Source: Gelidibacter algens (GTDB taxonomy: Bacteria; Bacteroidota; Bacteroidia; Flavobacteriales; Flavobacteriaceae). Taken from it: a stretch of 46,771 bases of DNA. The notes under the pieces were generated by a model that made no database searches, was not told where the DNA came from, and saw only the letters and a program-made list of their open reading frames with translations. The stretch spans positions 1 to 46,771 of the forward strand of contig NZ_LZRN01000033.1 in the NCBI RefSeq assembly GCF_001678675.1, written 5' to 3'. Within the stretch, counting starts at the first letter, position 1. Each line of letters opens with the position of its first letter. The position numbers were made by a program, and so were the translations under genes. Below, piece after piece: positions 19,394-29,085 of the stretch.

Positions 19394-20128
19394 TTACTTT
19401 CTACGGCGAGGCTTATTAGCGTTCCCACCACGTCTTGGCGCATCAGATCCTCCTTTGCCTCCTTGTTTTTTGGATAAACCAACCAACGGCGAAAGGTCTC
19501 TTTTACCATACACTTCACCCTTCATGATCCACACTTTAACACCCAATCTACCATAAGTAGTATGTGCCTCAACTAAAGCATAGTCAATATCGGCTCTAAA
19601 CGTCGATAATGGAATTCTTCCTTCTTTGTAGTGCTCAGAACGTGCCATTTCAGCACCGTTTAAACGACCACTAATTTGAATCTTGATACCTTCAGCGTTC
19701 ATTCGCATTGTTGCAGCAATAGCCATTTTGATGGCACGTCTGTAAGAAATACGATTCTCGATTTGACGAGCAACGCTAGATGCGACTAAAAATGCATCCA
19801 ATTCTGGTCTCTTGATCTCGAAGATGTTCAATTGAACTTCCTTATCTGTAATTTTCTTAAGCTCTTCTTTTAACTTGTCTACCTCTTGACCGCCTTTCCC
19901 AATAATGATACCAGGTCTTGCAGTGGTGATAGTAACGGTTACAAGTTTAAGCGTACGCTCAATAATTACTCTCGACACACTTGCTTTAGATAAACGAGCG
20001 TGAACATATTTTCTAATCTTATCGTCTTCAGCAAGTTTATCTCCATAATCTTTACCACCATACCAGTTAGATTCCCATCCTCTGATAATTCCTAAACGAT
20101 TTCCGATTGGATTTGTCTTTTGTCCCAT
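19394..20128 (-). CDS. rpsC: 30S ribosomal protein S3
   Basis: Forms part of the mRNA entry channel and its helicase activity. 244 residues: [20 protein letters not shown] at the start, KH domain with [20 protein letters not shown] (about 71-90), and the C-terminal S3 domain with [20 protein letters not shown] and [20 protein letters not shown]. The lysine- and arginine-rich tail (about 215-244) is modestly extended. Confidence 0.98.
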   Translation of the reverse strand: MGQKTNPIGNRLGIIRGWESNWYGGKDYGDKLAEDDKIRKYVHARLSKASVSRVIIERTLKLVTVTITTARPGIIIGKGGQEVDKLKEELKKITDKEVQLNIFEIKRPELDAFLVASSVARQIENRISYRRAIKMAIAATMRMNAEGIKIQISGRLNGAEMARSEHYKEGRIPLSTFRADIDYALVEAHTTYGRLGVKVWIMKGEVYGKRDLSPLVGLSKKQGGKGGSDAPRRGGNANKPRRRK

Positions 20129-20136
20129 ATCTCTAT

Positions 20137-20544
20137 TTAAGCTTGTGTGTTATTGTTAGCTCCAATAACCACAGTAACGTGGTTGGAACGTTTTCTTATT
20201 CTGTGTGCACGACCTTGAGGTGCTGGACGTAATCTTTTCAACATTGCGCCACCATCTACTCTGATCTCTTTTACGAATAAGTCAGCATCTTCAATGCTTG
20301 CATCTTCGTTTTTTGCTTGCCAATTGGCAATTGCTGAAAGCACCAACTTCTCTAAACGACGAGATGCTTCTTTAGGGCTAAATCTTAAGATATTAAGAGC
20401 CATTTCAGCTTTTTGTCCTCTAACCAAATCCGCAACCAAGCGCATTTTTCTAGGTGATGTAGGACAGTTATTAAGCTTTGCAAAAGCGATGTGCTTCTTT
20501 TCTTCCTTAATAGCGTCTGCCATTTGTTTTTTACGACTTCCCAT
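20137..20544 (-). CDS. rplV: 50S ribosomal protein L22
   Basis: Lines the peptide exit tunnel; its loop is a target of macrolide resistance. 135 residues with a basic N-terminal extension [17 protein letters not shown] before the core [20 protein letters not shown]. The tunnel loop reads [20 protein letters not shown] (about 101-120). Lies between rpsS and rpsC with gaps of 8 nt on both sides. Confidence 0.97.
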   Translation of the reverse strand: MGSRKKQMADAIKEEKKHIAFAKLNNCPTSPRKMRLVADLVRGQKAEMALNILRFSPKEASRRLEKLVLSAIANWQAKNEDASIEDADLFVKEIRVDGGAMLKRLRPAPQGRAHRIRKRSNHVTVVIGANNNTQA

Positions 20545-20552
20545 AGCTCTAC

Positions 20553-20831
20553 TTATTTTTTACCTTTATTTTTAGCACCGGAATGACCTCTAAAAGATCG
20601 TGTTGGTGAAAATTCTCCTAATTTGTGACCTACCATATTTTCAGTTACATAAACTGGTACAAATTGACGACCATTGTGAACAGCTATTGTCTGTCCAACA
20701 AAATCAGGTGAAATCATAGAGGCTCTAGACCACGTTTTGATTACCGTTTTTTTGTTTGAAGCAACATTCTCTTCAACTTTTTTACTCAATTTATAATGGA
20801 TGTAAGGTCCTTTTTTTAATGAACGTGCCAT
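20553..20831 (-). CDS. rpsS: 30S ribosomal protein S19
   Basis: Head protein that touches the A-site tRNA and bridges to the 50S. 92 residues: [40 protein letters not shown], and the conserved [19 protein letters not shown] near the C-terminus. Confidence 0.98.
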   Translation of the reverse strand: MARSLKKGPYIHYKLSKKVEENVASNKKTVIKTWSRASMISPDFVGQTIAVHNGRQFVPVYVTENMVGHKLGEFSPTRSFRGHSGAKNKGKK

Positions 20832-20841
20832 ATTATCTCAA

Positions 20842-21669
20842 TTATTTCTTTCTACGTTCTACAATATATTTATTACTCGCTTTTGTTTTAGAACGGGTTC
20901 TATAACCTTTTGCAGGTATACCATTTCTAGAACGTGGGTGACCACCTGAAGATTTACCTTCACCACCACCCATTGGGTGATCGACAGGGTTCATCACTAC
21001 TGGTCTTGTACGTGGACGTCTTCCTAACCATCTTGATCTACCAGCTTTACCGGATACGGTCAATTGGTGATCAGAGTTAGATACAACCCCAATAGTCGCC
21101 ATACATTCTACAAGTATTAAACGTGTTTCACCAGAAGGCAATTTCACGGATGCAAATTTGCCATCTCTCGCCATTAATTGAGCGAATGCACCAGCACTTC
21201 TTGCCATGATAGCTCCTTGACCAGGACGCAACTCAATACATGAGATGATAGTACCTAATGGCACTTGAGCCAAGGTCATTGAATTTCCAATTTCTGGAGC
21301 CACACCTTCTGTACCAGAAACTACACTCTGTCCAACTTGTAAACCGTTTGGAGCAATAATGTAACGTTTTTCACCATCCTGATAATTCAATAGAGCGATA
21401 AATGCTGTTCTGTTTGGATCGTACTCAATAGACGCAACCTCAGCTGGAATACCAGTTTTGTTACGTTTGAAATCGATGATACGATACTTTCTTTTATGAC
21501 CACCACCAATATAGCGCATGGTCATTTTTCCTTGACTGTTTCTACCACCAGATCGCTTGTTCGGAACGAGTAAACTCTTTTCCGGCTTATCAGTAGTAAT
21601 GGCGTCAAATCCATTTACTACTCTAAATCGCTGCGCTGATGTGATCGGTTTTAATTTTCTTACTGACAT
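20842..21669 (-). CDS. rplB: 50S ribosomal protein L2
   Basis: Core 23S-binding protein next to the peptidyl transferase centre. 275 residues: [20 protein letters not shown] (about 43-62), the OB-like domain, and the C-terminal loop [20 protein letters not shown] (about 225-244) with the conserved histidine. Standard in length. Confidence 0.99.
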   Translation of the reverse strand: MSVRKLKPITSAQRFRVVNGFDAITTDKPEKSLLVPNKRSGGRNSQGKMTMRYIGGGHKRKYRIIDFKRNKTGIPAEVASIEYDPNRTAFIALLNYQDGEKRYIIAPNGLQVGQSVVSGTEGVAPEIGNSMTLAQVPLGTIISCIELRPGQGAIMARSAGAFAQLMARDGKFASVKLPSGETRLILVECMATIGVVSNSDHQLTVSGKAGRSRWLGRRPRTRPVVMNPVDHPMGGGEGKSSGGHPRSRNGIPAKGYRTRSKTKASNKYIVERRKK

Positions 21670-21679
21670 TTGTCTTTAA

Positions 21680-21970
21680 TTACATGTTAGTGTATAAATC
21701 AATAGATTCACCTTCCGCCAGTTGTACAATTGCTTTTTTGACAGCATTTGTTTTACCATTCTGAATACCAGTCTTTGTGTGACGGGTTTTTCTATCTGGA
21801 CGGACATTTATAGTACGAACTTTTTCAACGGAAACGCCATAAGCAGCTTCCACCGCTTTTTTTATTTCAACCTTGTTCGCCTTCGTATTCACTTGGAAGC
21901 TATAGCAGTTGTTCAACTCGCTATTAGCTGTCGCTTTTTCAGTGATTATAGGTTTAATTAAGATGCTCAT
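21680..21970 (-). CDS. rplW: 50S ribosomal protein L23
   Basis: Exit-tunnel protein and docking site for trigger factor and SRP. 96 residues: MSILIKPIITEKATANSELN, YSFQVNTKANKVEIKKAVEA and VSVEKVRTINVRPDRKTRHT. Six nt separate it from rplD. Confidence 0.97.
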   Translation of the reverse strand: MSILIKPIITEKATANSELNNCYSFQVNTKANKVEIKKAVEAAYGVSVEKVRTINVRPDRKTRHTKTGIQNGKTNAVKKAIVQLAEGESIDLYTNM

Positions 21971-21976
21971 GTTTCC

Positions 21977-22606
21977 TTATTTACTTAAATTCGATTCAAT
22001 TCCTTCTAAAGAACTCTCTAAAAGAACTAATTTATTTGCGTTTAAAATCTTGTAAGTGCTTAATTCTGAGTTCATTATAACATCAGAACCCTTTAAATTA
22101 CGTGACGACAAATATACATTATTATTTGTAGCACCCAACACAAACAAAGATTTTTTATTCTCAACACCCAACGCTTTCAAGACGTTAGTGAAGTTTTTGG
22201 TTTTTGGAGAATCAAAATTAAAGTCTTCCATAACCACAATTGCTGAGTCATTAGCTTTCATTGTCAAGGCTGATTTACGTGCTAAACGTTTAACGCCTTT
22301 GTTCAATTTAAAACTATAGTTTCTTGGTCTTGGACCAAACATACGTCCACCTCCTTTAAAGATACCAGATTTGATACTTCCTGCACGTGCAGTACCGGTA
22401 CCTTTTTGTTTCTTGATCTTACGTGTACTTCCTGAGATTTCTGCTCTTTCCTTACTCTTATGAGTTCCTTGACGTTGGTTAGCAAGATATTGCTTAACAT
22501 CTAAGTAAACTGCATGGTTATTAGGCTCAATAGCAAACACATCTGCAGAAAGTTCAACCTCTCTACCTGTGTTTTTTCCGTTTATATCTACAACTGCTAC
22601 TTTCAT
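21977..22606 (-). CDS. rplD: 50S ribosomal protein L4
   Basis: 23S-binding protein whose loop reaches the exit tunnel; in E. coli it represses the S10 operon. 209 residues with the loop region [20 protein letters not shown] (about 62-81) and [20 protein letters not shown]. Its ATG shares one base with the rplC stop (TAATG), so translation is coupled. Any autoregulatory target would have to be sought in the rpsJ-rplC gap or further upstream. Confidence 0.98.
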   Translation of the reverse strand: MKVAVVDINGKNTGREVELSADVFAIEPNNHAVYLDVKQYLANQRQGTHKSKERAEISGSTRKIKKQKGTGTARAGSIKSGIFKGGGRMFGPRPRNYSFKLNKGVKRLARKSALTMKANDSAIVVMEDFNFDSPKTKNFTNVLKALGVENKKSLFVLGATNNNVYLSSRNLKGSDVIMNSELSTYKILNANKLVLLESSLEGIESNLSK

Positions 22607-23223
22607 TATTTCTGAATAATTACATAAGAGTTTTTATGACCAGGAACACATCCTTTAACCACCAATAAGTTCTTTTCAGGAACTACTTTGTAAACTCTTA
22701 AATTTTCAACATTCACTCTTTCGCCGCCCATTCTTCCGGCCATTTTCATTCCTTTAAATACTCTTGCAGGATATGAAGCGGCACCAATAGAACCTGGAGC
22801 TCTTAAACGGTTATGTTGACCATGCGTAGCTTGACCAACTCCAGCAAAACCATGACGTTTTACAACCCCTTGAAATCCTTTTCCTTTAGATGTACCAGCA
22901 ATATCCACAAATTCACCCTCGATGAAATGTGCTACAGTGATGGCATCACCTAATTTGTAATCTTCTCCAAATCCTTGGAATTCAACGACTTTTCTTTTAA
23001 CAGAAGTACCGGCTTTCTTGGCATGACCTGCCTCAGCTTTAGTGGAACTTTTCTCTGTCTTGTCATCGAAACCAAGTTGAAGAGCACTATACCCGTCAAC
23101 CTCTTCGGTTCTGACTTGGGTGACGATACATGGACCTGCTTCAATAACGGTACACGGAATATTCTTTCCGTTCTCGTCGTAGATACTGGTCATACCGATT
23201 TTTTTTCCAATTAACCCAGACAT
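22606..23223 (-). CDS. rplC: 50S ribosomal protein L3
   Basis: Binds near the peptidyl transferase centre. I start it at the ATG at 23223 (205 residues, [20 protein letters not shown]). An in-frame ATG at 23286 would add 21 residues unlike the family, running through a repeat in the leader. The core motif [20 protein letters not shown] and [20 protein letters not shown] are present. It follows rpsJ after a 273-nt gap, the longest in the S10 part of the run. Confidence 0.96.
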   Translation of the reverse strand: MSGLIGKKIGMTSIYDENGKNIPCTVIEAGPCIVTQVRTEEVDGYSALQLGFDDKTEKSSTKAEAGHAKKAGTSVKRKVVEFQGFGEDYKLGDAITVAHFIEGEFVDIAGTSKGKGFQGVVKRHGFAGVGQATHGQHNRLRAPGSIGAASYPARVFKGMKMAGRMGGERVNVENLRVYKVVPEKNLLVVKGCVPGHKNSYVIIQK

Positions 23224-23244
23224 AAATATTAATTTGTTTGTTAT

Positions 23245-23380
23245 GGACAATTCACGACTTGTCCGCTTTTGTTTTTTTACAGGCAATTCGCGACTTACCT
23301 ACACTATTTAAAATATTCAGGGCCGAAAATACTTCAGCCCTGAATGTATTTTTACCGTTTTTCCTTAACCATCGTTAAGG
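23245..23380. promoter_or_regulatory. Structured leader upstream of rplC
   Basis: Three hairpins precede rplC: GGACAA/TTGTCC at 23245-23264; a perfect 9-bp ATTCAGGGC/GCCCTGAAT stem at 23315-23345 with a 13-nt loop; and CCTTAAC-CATC-GTTAAGG at 23363-23380. A 14-nt near-repeat (ACAATTCACGACTT at 23247-23260, GCAATTCGCGACTT at 23283-23296) lies in the same gap. None has a clear T tract on -. A regulatory leader is possible but unproven. Confidence 0.4.
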
Positions 23381-23391
23381 ACATGTTGGAC

Positions 23392-23496
23392 AGACGCAAG
23401 ATATTGCGTCTTTGTGAGATGCAAGATATCGCCTCCCTATGAGACGCAATATCTTGCGCAGACGCAATATTTTGCGCAGACGCAATATTTTGCGCT
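23392..23496. repeat. Cluster of five GACGCAA palindromes
   Basis: Copy 1 (23392-23411) is perfect: AGACGCAA-GATA-TTGCGTCT. Copy 2 (23416-23435) is degenerate. Copies 3-5 (23441-23460, 23461-23478, 23479-23496) read GACGCAATATCTTGCG or GACGCAATATTTTGCG; the last two are an 18-nt tandem repeat. The cluster ends on the base before the rpsJ stop codon. Confidence 0.75.
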
Positions 23497-23802
23497 CTAT
23501 ACCTTGATTTCTACTTCTACACCACTTGGCAACTCAAGCTTCATCAAAGCATCAATAGTTTTTGATGAAGAACTATAGATATCCAAAAGTCTTTTGTAAG
23601 AACTTAATTGGAACTGCTCTCTAGCTTTCTTGTTAACGTGTGGAGAACGTAAAACCGTAAAGATTTTTTTATTTGTTGGTAAAGGGATCGGACCAGTTAC
23701 AACTGCGCCAGTACTTTTTACCGTTTTAACAATCTTGTCCGCAGATTTGTCCACCAACATATGATCGTAAGATTTTAGTTTTATTCTGATTTTTTGACTC
23801 AT
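23497..23802 (-). CDS. rpsJ: 30S ribosomal protein S10
   Basis: Head protein that also serves as NusE in antitermination. 101 residues: [20 protein letters not shown], then [20 protein letters not shown] and [20 protein letters not shown]. It directly follows fusA after 11 nt; tuf, often found between them, is absent. Confidence 0.98.
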   Translation of the reverse strand: MSQKIRIKLKSYDHMLVDKSADKIVKTVKSTGAVVTGPIPLPTNKKIFTVLRSPHVNKKAREQFQLSSYKRLLDIYSSSSKTIDALMKLELPSGVEVEIKV

Positions 23803-23813
23803 TTTCTTAAAAT

Positions 23814-25940
23814 TTAAGCTTCAACGCCTTTAGCTGCCTTAATTACTTCTTCAGATATATTAGAAGGTGTTTCAGCATAATGTGAAAATTCCATAGTTGA
23901 TGTTGCACGACCTGAAGACAACGTTCTTAATGTGGTAACATAACCAAACATTTCTGATAACGGCACTGTAGCCTTTACTGTTTTTGCTCCAGCTCTGTCA
24001 CCCATATCACTCATTTGTCCTCTACGACGGTTAAGGTCACCAACAATATCACCCATGTTTTCTTCTGGTGTGATCACCTCAATTTTCATAATTGGCTCCA
24101 TGATAACAGCTTTGGCCGCTTTTGCAGCATTTTTAAATCCAATTTTAGCCGCTAATTCAAATGATAAAGCATCAGAATCCACGTCATGGTAAGAACCATC
24201 CGTCAATGTTACTTTCATAGCATCAACTTCATATCCAGCCAATGGACCATTAACCATAGCCATTTTAAAGCCTTTTTCAATTGAAGGAATAAATTCCTTA
24301 GGAACGTTACCACCTTTAATTGCGGAAACGAACTCTAAACCAATTTTACCTTCCTCAGCTGGTTCCAATGTAAATTGGATGTCAGCAAATTTACCACGAC
24401 CACCAGATTGTTTTTTGTAAACTTCCCTATGTTGTGCTGCTCTAGTGATAGATTCTTTATATTCTACTTGTGGTGCACCTTGATTGACTTCAACTTTGAA
24501 CTCACGACGTAAACGATCTACAATGATATCCAAGTGAAGCTCTCCCATTCCAGAAATGATAGTCTGTCCTGAAGCTTCATCTGTACGCGCTGTAAACGTA
24601 GGATCTTCCTCTGCCAACTTGGACAAAGCCATACCTAGTTTATCAACATCTGCTTTTGTTTTAGGCTCAACCGCAATACCAATAACAGGATCAGGGAAGT
24701 TCATAGATTCTAAAACAATCGGATGTTTTTCGTCAGACATGGTATCACCAGTCTTGATGTCTTTAAACCCAACTGCCGCTCCAATATCACCTGCCTCAAT
24801 AAAATCGATAGCATTTTGTTTATTAGCATGCATTTGATAGATACGTGAAATACGCTCTTTTTTTGCTGAACGGTTGTTCAAGATATAAGAACCTGCGTCC
24901 AAACGTCCTGAATAAACTCTAAAGAATGCCAAACGACCAACAAAAGGATCCGTTGCAATCTTAAATGCCAATGCAGCAAAAGGCTCATTAACATCTGGCT
25001 TACGTCTTTCTTCTTTGTCTGTATCTGGGTTATACCCTATAACACTTTCTCTATCCATTGGAGAAGGTAAGTATCTACAAACAGCATCCAATAAAAATTG
25101 AACACCTTTATTTTTGAACGAAGAACCACAAATCATAGGTATGATAGCCATATCCATAACGGCAGCTCTTAATGCAGTGTGAATTTCATCTTCAGTGATC
25201 GATTCTTCATCTTCCATGAATTTTTCAAGAAGATTTTCATCATAACTTGCTACTTCCTCGATCAATTTTGCTCTGTATTCTTTGGCTTCAGCTTTTAATT
25301 CTTCAGGAATTTCAACGATATCGAAAGTTGCTCCTAAAGTATCTTCATGCCATATAATAGCACGATTTTTCACTAAATCAACGACACCTTTGAAATCGAT
25401 TTCATCGCCAATAGGCAAAACAATAGGCACTGCATTAGAACCTAACATTTCTTTTACCTGCTTGTTGACCATCATAAAGTCAGAACCTTGACGGTCCATT
25501 TTATTTACGAAACCAATTCTTGGCACTTTGTAATTATCAGCCAATCTCCAGTTAGTTTCTGATTGAGGCTCAACACCATCAACAGCACTAAACAAGAATA
25601 CCAATCCATCCAATACACGTAATGAACGGTTTACTTCAACCGTAAAATCAACGTGGCCTGGAGTATCAATAATATTGAAATGATAATCTTTAGACTCAGG
25701 TGTTGGCTCTCCATTCAAACGAGGAAAAACCCACTCACAAGTTGTAGCGGCAGACGTAATTGTAATACCTCTTTCCTGTTCTTGCTCCATCCAGTCCATT
25801 GTTGCTGCACCGTCATGAACCTCACCAATTTTGTGAGACACACCGGTATAGAACAAAATACGTTCTGTGGTCGTTGTTTTTCCTGCGTCAATATGCGCAG
25901 CAATACCTATATTTCTTGTATATCTTAAATCTCTTGCCAT
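23814..25940 (-). CDS. fusA: Elongation factor G
   Basis: Translational GTPase for ribosome translocation. 708 residues: G1 [20 protein letters not shown] (15-34), G3 [10 protein letters not shown]4 NKMDRQGSD, then domain II, and domain IV with [33 protein letters not shown] and domain V ending in YGYV-type [20 protein letters not shown]. Lies between rpsG and rpsJ as in the str operon. One copy only in the window, so whether a paralogue exists is unknown. Confidence 0.98.
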   Translation of the reverse strand: MARDLRYTRNIGIAAHIDAGKTTTTERILFYTGVSHKIGEVHDGAATMDWMEQEQERGITITSAATTCEWVFPRLNGEPTPESKDYHFNIIDTPGHVDFTVEVNRSLRVLDGLVFLFSAVDGVEPQSETNWRLADNYKVPRIGFVNKMDRQGSDFMMVNKQVKEMLGSNAVPIVLPIGDEIDFKGVVDLVKNRAIIWHEDTLGATFDIVEIPEELKAEAKEYRAKLIEEVASYDENLLEKFMEDEESITEDEIHTALRAAVMDMAIIPMICGSSFKNKGVQFLLDAVCRYLPSPMDRESVIGYNPDTDKEERRKPDVNEPFAALAFKIATDPFVGRLAFFRVYSGRLDAGSYILNNRSAKKERISRIYQMHANKQNAIDFIEAGDIGAAVGFKDIKTGDTMSDEKHPIVLESMNFPDPVIGIAVEPKTKADVDKLGMALSKLAEEDPTFTARTDEASGQTIISGMGELHLDIIVDRLRREFKVEVNQGAPQVEYKESITRAAQHREVYKKQSGGRGKFADIQFTLEPAEEGKIGLEFVSAIKGGNVPKEFIPSIEKGFKMAMVNGPLAGYEVDAMKVTLTDGSYHDVDSDALSFELAAKIGFKNAAKAAKAVIMEPIMKIEVITPEENMGDIVGDLNRRRGQMSDMGDRAGAKTVKATVPLSEMFGYVTTLRTLSSGRATSTMEFSHYAETPSNISEEVIKAAKGVEA

Positions 25941-25946
25941 CTTAAA

Positions 25947-26423
25947 TTAAAATCTAAAGTGTGAGAATGCTTTATTGGCTTCTGCCATTTTATGTGTATC
26001 CAAACGCTTCTTAACCGCAGCACCTTCTTCTTTGGCAGCAGCCAAAATTTCAGCAGCAAGTTTTGCCGGCATGGATTTTTCATTTCTTTTACGTGAGTAG
26101 CTGATCAACCATTTCATGGCTGTAGATACTTTACGGTCTGGACGAATTTGCATTGGGATTTGGAAGGTTGCACCTCCAACACGACGACTACGTACTTCTA
26201 CGTGAGGCATTACGTTAGATAAAGCATCTTTCCATGTTTCCAAGGCTGATTTTTCTTCATCAGTTTTCTTTGATTCAACAATGTCAATAGCATCATAGAA
26301 TACTTTAAAAGCTACGGACTTCTTTCCATCCCACATCATCATGTTAACGAAACGAGTTACTAACTGATCGTTGAAACGTGGATCTGGTAAAAGCGGTCTC
26401 TTTTTTGCTGCTCTTTTTCTCAT
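25947..26423 (-). CDS. rpsG: 30S ribosomal protein S7
   Basis: Primary assembly protein of the 30S head. 158 residues: [60 protein letters not shown] and the C-terminal [20 protein letters not shown]. 94 nt from rpsL and 6 nt from fusA. Confidence 0.98.
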   Translation of the reverse strand: MRKRAAKKRPLLPDPRFNDQLVTRFVNMMMWDGKKSVAFKVFYDAIDIVESKKTDEEKSALETWKDALSNVMPHVEVRSRRVGGATFQIPMQIRPDRKVSTAMKWLISYSRKRNEKSMPAKLAAEILAAAKEEGAAVKKRLDTHKMAEANKAFSHFRF

Positions 26424-26483
26424 GTCTTCTTTTTGAGTTAATTGTTATTGGCCATTAGTTAATTGCTATTTGTTTTTTTCAAA

Positions 26484-26511
26484 CTCCTAACTCCTAACTC
26501 CTAACTTATAA
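26484..26511. repeat. Heptamer array after rpsL
   Basis: CTCCTAA three times and CTTATAA once, at 26484-26511. On the rpsL sense strand it reads TTAGGAG repeats that begin about 7 nt past the stop. Confidence 0.65.
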
Positions 26512-26517
26512 CTTGTT

Positions 26518-26892
26518 TTACTTCTTAGGGCGTTTTGTACCATACTTAGATCTACGTTGTGTTCTACCTGAAACACCTGCGGTGTCTAAAGCCCCACGAA
26601 CGATGTGATATCTAACTCCTGGCAAATCTTTTACCCTTCCACCTCTAACCAATACTATCGAGTGCTCCTGTAGATTGTGACCTTCGCCGCCAATGTATGC
26701 ATTAACCTCGTTTCCGTTTGTCAAACGAACCCTTGCTACCTTACGCATTGCTGAGTTAGGTTTCTTAGGTGTCGTCGTGTAAACACGAGTACACACACCA
26801 CGTCTTTGTGGACACGAATCAAGGGCAACCGATTTACTCTTCTTGGTTATTTTGGTTCTTCCTTTTCGTACTAATTGTGAAATTGTTGGCAT
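26518..26892 (-). CDS. rpsL: 30S ribosomal protein S12
   Basis: Decoding-centre protein and the classical streptomycin-resistance locus. 124 residues: [40 protein letters not shown] with the key lysine in TTPKKPNSA (about 43), and [20 protein letters not shown] with the second key lysine in RVKDLPG (about 88). Both positions carry the drug-sensitive lysine. First gene of the run, with a promoter about 45-70 nt upstream. Confidence 0.98.
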   Translation of the reverse strand: MPTISQLVRKGRTKITKKSKSVALDSCPQRRGVCTRVYTTTPKKPNSAMRKVARVRLTNGNEVNAYIGGEGHNLQEHSIVLVRGGRVKDLPGVRYHIVRGALDTAGVSGRTQRRSKYGTKRPKK

Positions 26893-26936
26893 ATATTTCT
26901 ATATAAATTTATTTTACTCCTCGCTTTTGAGGGCTG

Positions 26937-26966
26937 CAAAGGTAGAAAATAAATTTACTTTTTCAA
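26937..26966 (-). promoter_or_regulatory. Promoter of the str/S10 run
   Basis: On - the sequence reads TTG (26966-26964), 19 nt, then TACCTTTG (26944-26937), a full match to the Bacteroidota consensus. It gives a leader of about 40 nt before the rpsL ATG. It is the only strong promoter seen ahead of the long r-protein transcript. Confidence 0.75.
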
Positions 26967-27040
26967 AAGTAAAAGGATTAATTTTCAAATCTTTGCTATA
27001 TTATTTAACATTGCACATGTTTTTAGATAATTTTTTCCGT

Positions 27041-27048
27041 TAGCTTTG
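27041..27048 (+). promoter_or_regulatory. Candidate -7 box, Omp85-like gene
   Basis: TAGCTTTG ends 18 nt before the ATG at 27067. No TTG lies at the usual distance, only TTT. It overlaps the TTG codon at 27046 that would otherwise be taken as a start, and this favours the ATG. Confidence 0.45.
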
Positions 27049-27066
27049 AACATCATTAAGTTTTAC

Positions 27067-28752
27067 ATGGCTTTAAAAATATTCTCCTTTCTGTTTTGCT
27101 TTGGATGGGTCTCACCTCTAACCCTATCAGCCCAATCGTTGCATCTTAGTGCTGTTGGAGAAACTGAAGATGAAACCAGACTTCTTGATTCCTTGGCTTA
27201 TAAGATGTTATTTGAGGATTTTAAGTCGCTTGAAGCTGAAGCCGAAAATATCCAAAAAACCCTCTCCCATCTAGGGTATTTGGAAAGTGAATTTATTAAT
27301 CTTCAAAAAGATAACGATTCCTCTTTTATCGCCACATATAAAATAGGAACACTTTACAAAAAAGCTCGAATCCATTTTAACGCTGGGTTGAATAGAAAAA
27401 TTTTGAAATTGGTTTCTAATACCATTACGGACAATTACTTTGAAGTTGACGTGTCTAAATTGGAAACGGCACTCGACATTTTAAACGCAGAGATCTCCAA
27501 TAATGGCGATCCTTTTTCAACGCTTCAACTTATTAATATAAAAAAAAGCAACGCTATTTTATATGCCGATCTAAATGTTGAGGAAGCGCAACAAAGAACT
27601 ATTGACACTATTATTGTAAAGGGCTATGACAAATTTCCAAAATCCTATATAAAACGCTATCTAAAAATAAAACCCAAGCGGCCCTTCAACTTAAAAACCA
27701 TCACCCAAAAAACAGAAGCTCTTGAGAATTTACAATTTGCCTCCCAAATAAAAAATCCGGAAGTTCTTTTTACCAAAGACTCCACTTTACTATATATATA
27801 TGTAGAAAAACAAAAAAGCAACACTTTTGACGGCTTTTTGGGTTTTGGGTCTAACACTGAAACAAGGAAAATTGAATTTGATGGGTACCTCAATCTCAAC
27901 CTCATCAATAATTTAAATTATGGAGAATCCTTTAGGCTACTCTATAAAAGTGACGAAAGTGAGCAAAAGACATTTGACGTTAAAATAAAACTGCCCTATT
28001 TATTTGGCACCCCTATTGGCGCACAAGTAGGACTCAACATATTCAAAAAAGATTCCTCATTTGTAACCACCTCACAATTTGCCAAAGTTGACTACCAGAT
28101 CAATCCACAAAATAGTGTAGCATTGGGCGTAAACATTTTAAACTCGTCAAATCTGTTAGATAACCCTACCGCAACTATTAATGACTTTAAATCAAGGTTT
28201 AACACCATAAGTTATCATTATATTAAACCGCAGCGGCTTGATAAGCTGTTCCCTATTAATTTCCTGTTCGATATTTCAGCAGGCTCGGGCAAGAAGACAA
28301 TTGACAGAAATGATCAATTCCAAAGCAAATTTGAACTGAACACTTTTAAAATAGTAAACTTAAATATCCGGAATAGCATTTACGGTAATGTCAGTGCCGC
28401 CATTTTGAATTCTGAAAATTTTCTAGAGAATGAATTGTTTCGGTTTGGGGGCATCAATTCCATTAGAGGTTTTGAAGAAAATAGCTTAATAGCCAATGTA
28501 TTTGCAGTTTTTAATACAGAATACCGCTACAAGGTAACCAATGGCCTATACATCAACTCAATTATTGATTTGGCTTACTATGAAAATCAAATCATCACCA
28601 CCAAAAACAAACTTTTAGGCTTAGGTTTTGGTTTTGGAGTGCTCACACAGGCGGGCCTTTTTAAATTAAATTACAGCAATGGAAGTTCAGAAAACCAAAC
28701 TATCAAACTATCCAATTCTAAAATCCATATAAGTTTGTCAGCGACATTTTAA
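27067..28752 (+). CDS. Omp85/BamA-like outer-membrane protein
   Basis: 561 residues from the ATG at 27067; an in-frame TTG at 27046 lies inside the promoter box. Residues 1-22 are a signal peptide. A periplasmic part of about 200 residues follows, with a POTRA-like TIDTIIVKGYDKFPKSYIKR. A C-terminal barrel carries the Omp85 motif FGGINSIRGFEE near 459-470 and ends in phenylalanine. At this size, with few POTRA repeats, it is not the main BamA but a shorter paralogue, perhaps TamA- or FhaC-like. The substrate is unknown. Genes beside it (rpsL, SusC) give no clue. Confidence 0.82.
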   Translation: MALKIFSFLFCFGWVSPLTLSAQSLHLSAVGETEDETRLLDSLAYKMLFEDFKSLEAEAENIQKTLSHLGYLESEFINLQKDNDSSFIATYKIGTLYKKARIHFNAGLNRKILKLVSNTITDNYFEVDVSKLETALDILNAEISNNGDPFSTLQLINIKKSNAILYADLNVEEAQQRTIDTIIVKGYDKFPKSYIKRYLKIKPKRPFNLKTITQKTEALENLQFASQIKNPEVLFTKDSTLLYIYVEKQKSNTFDGFLGFGSNTETRKIEFDGYLNLNLINNLNYGESFRLLYKSDESEQKTFDVKIKLPYLFGTPIGAQVGLNIFKKDSSFVTTSQFAKVDYQINPQNSVALGVNILNSSNLLDNPTATINDFKSRFNTISYHYIKPQRLDKLFPINFLFDISAGSGKKTIDRNDQFQSKFELNTFKIVNLNIRNSIYGNVSAAILNSENFLENELFRFGGINSIRGFEENSLIANVFAVFNTEYRYKVTNGLYINSIIDLAYYENQIITTKNKLLGLGFGFGVLTQAGLFKLNYSNGSSENQTIKLSNSKIHISLSATF

Positions 28753-29085
28753 ACAGGGTTATAAACATGGTAAGGCTCAGATTCTGAAAAATATATTTCT
28801 AATGTACAGCACCACCTCAAGTTTTTCAAATCAAAAAAAAACATTTCCCATCTTTTTCTTCCAAACACTCTCTGTCTTTCTATCTGAAGCCCAACAAACA
28901 GACCTCAAAAAGCAGAAATTTTAATAACTCATTAACCATCAGCATATTGAAAGTTTACACCTCTTTAAACTCTAGTTGAAATAAAAATTTATTTGTTTGA
29001 GAAACCTAATTCTTTTCAATTAATGTTGCTTTTTTAACTTTTTATTAGCACTTTTACGCCAGGCTAATTCAAATTAATTTAAAAT
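28753..29085. other. 333-nt gap before the SusC gene
   Basis: AT-rich with no coding frame I can support. A T-rich stretch with GCTTTTTTAACTTTTTATTAG (start 29026) lies 40-60 nt before the SusC ATG. The SusC leader probably lies here, but no TAnnTTTG match at a sensible distance was found. Confidence 0.4.

Noticed and set aside
22606-23286. Longer rplC start at 23286
   Set aside because: Adds 21 residues unlike L3 and runs through a leader repeat; the ATG at 23223 gives the usual [11 protein letters not shown] start.
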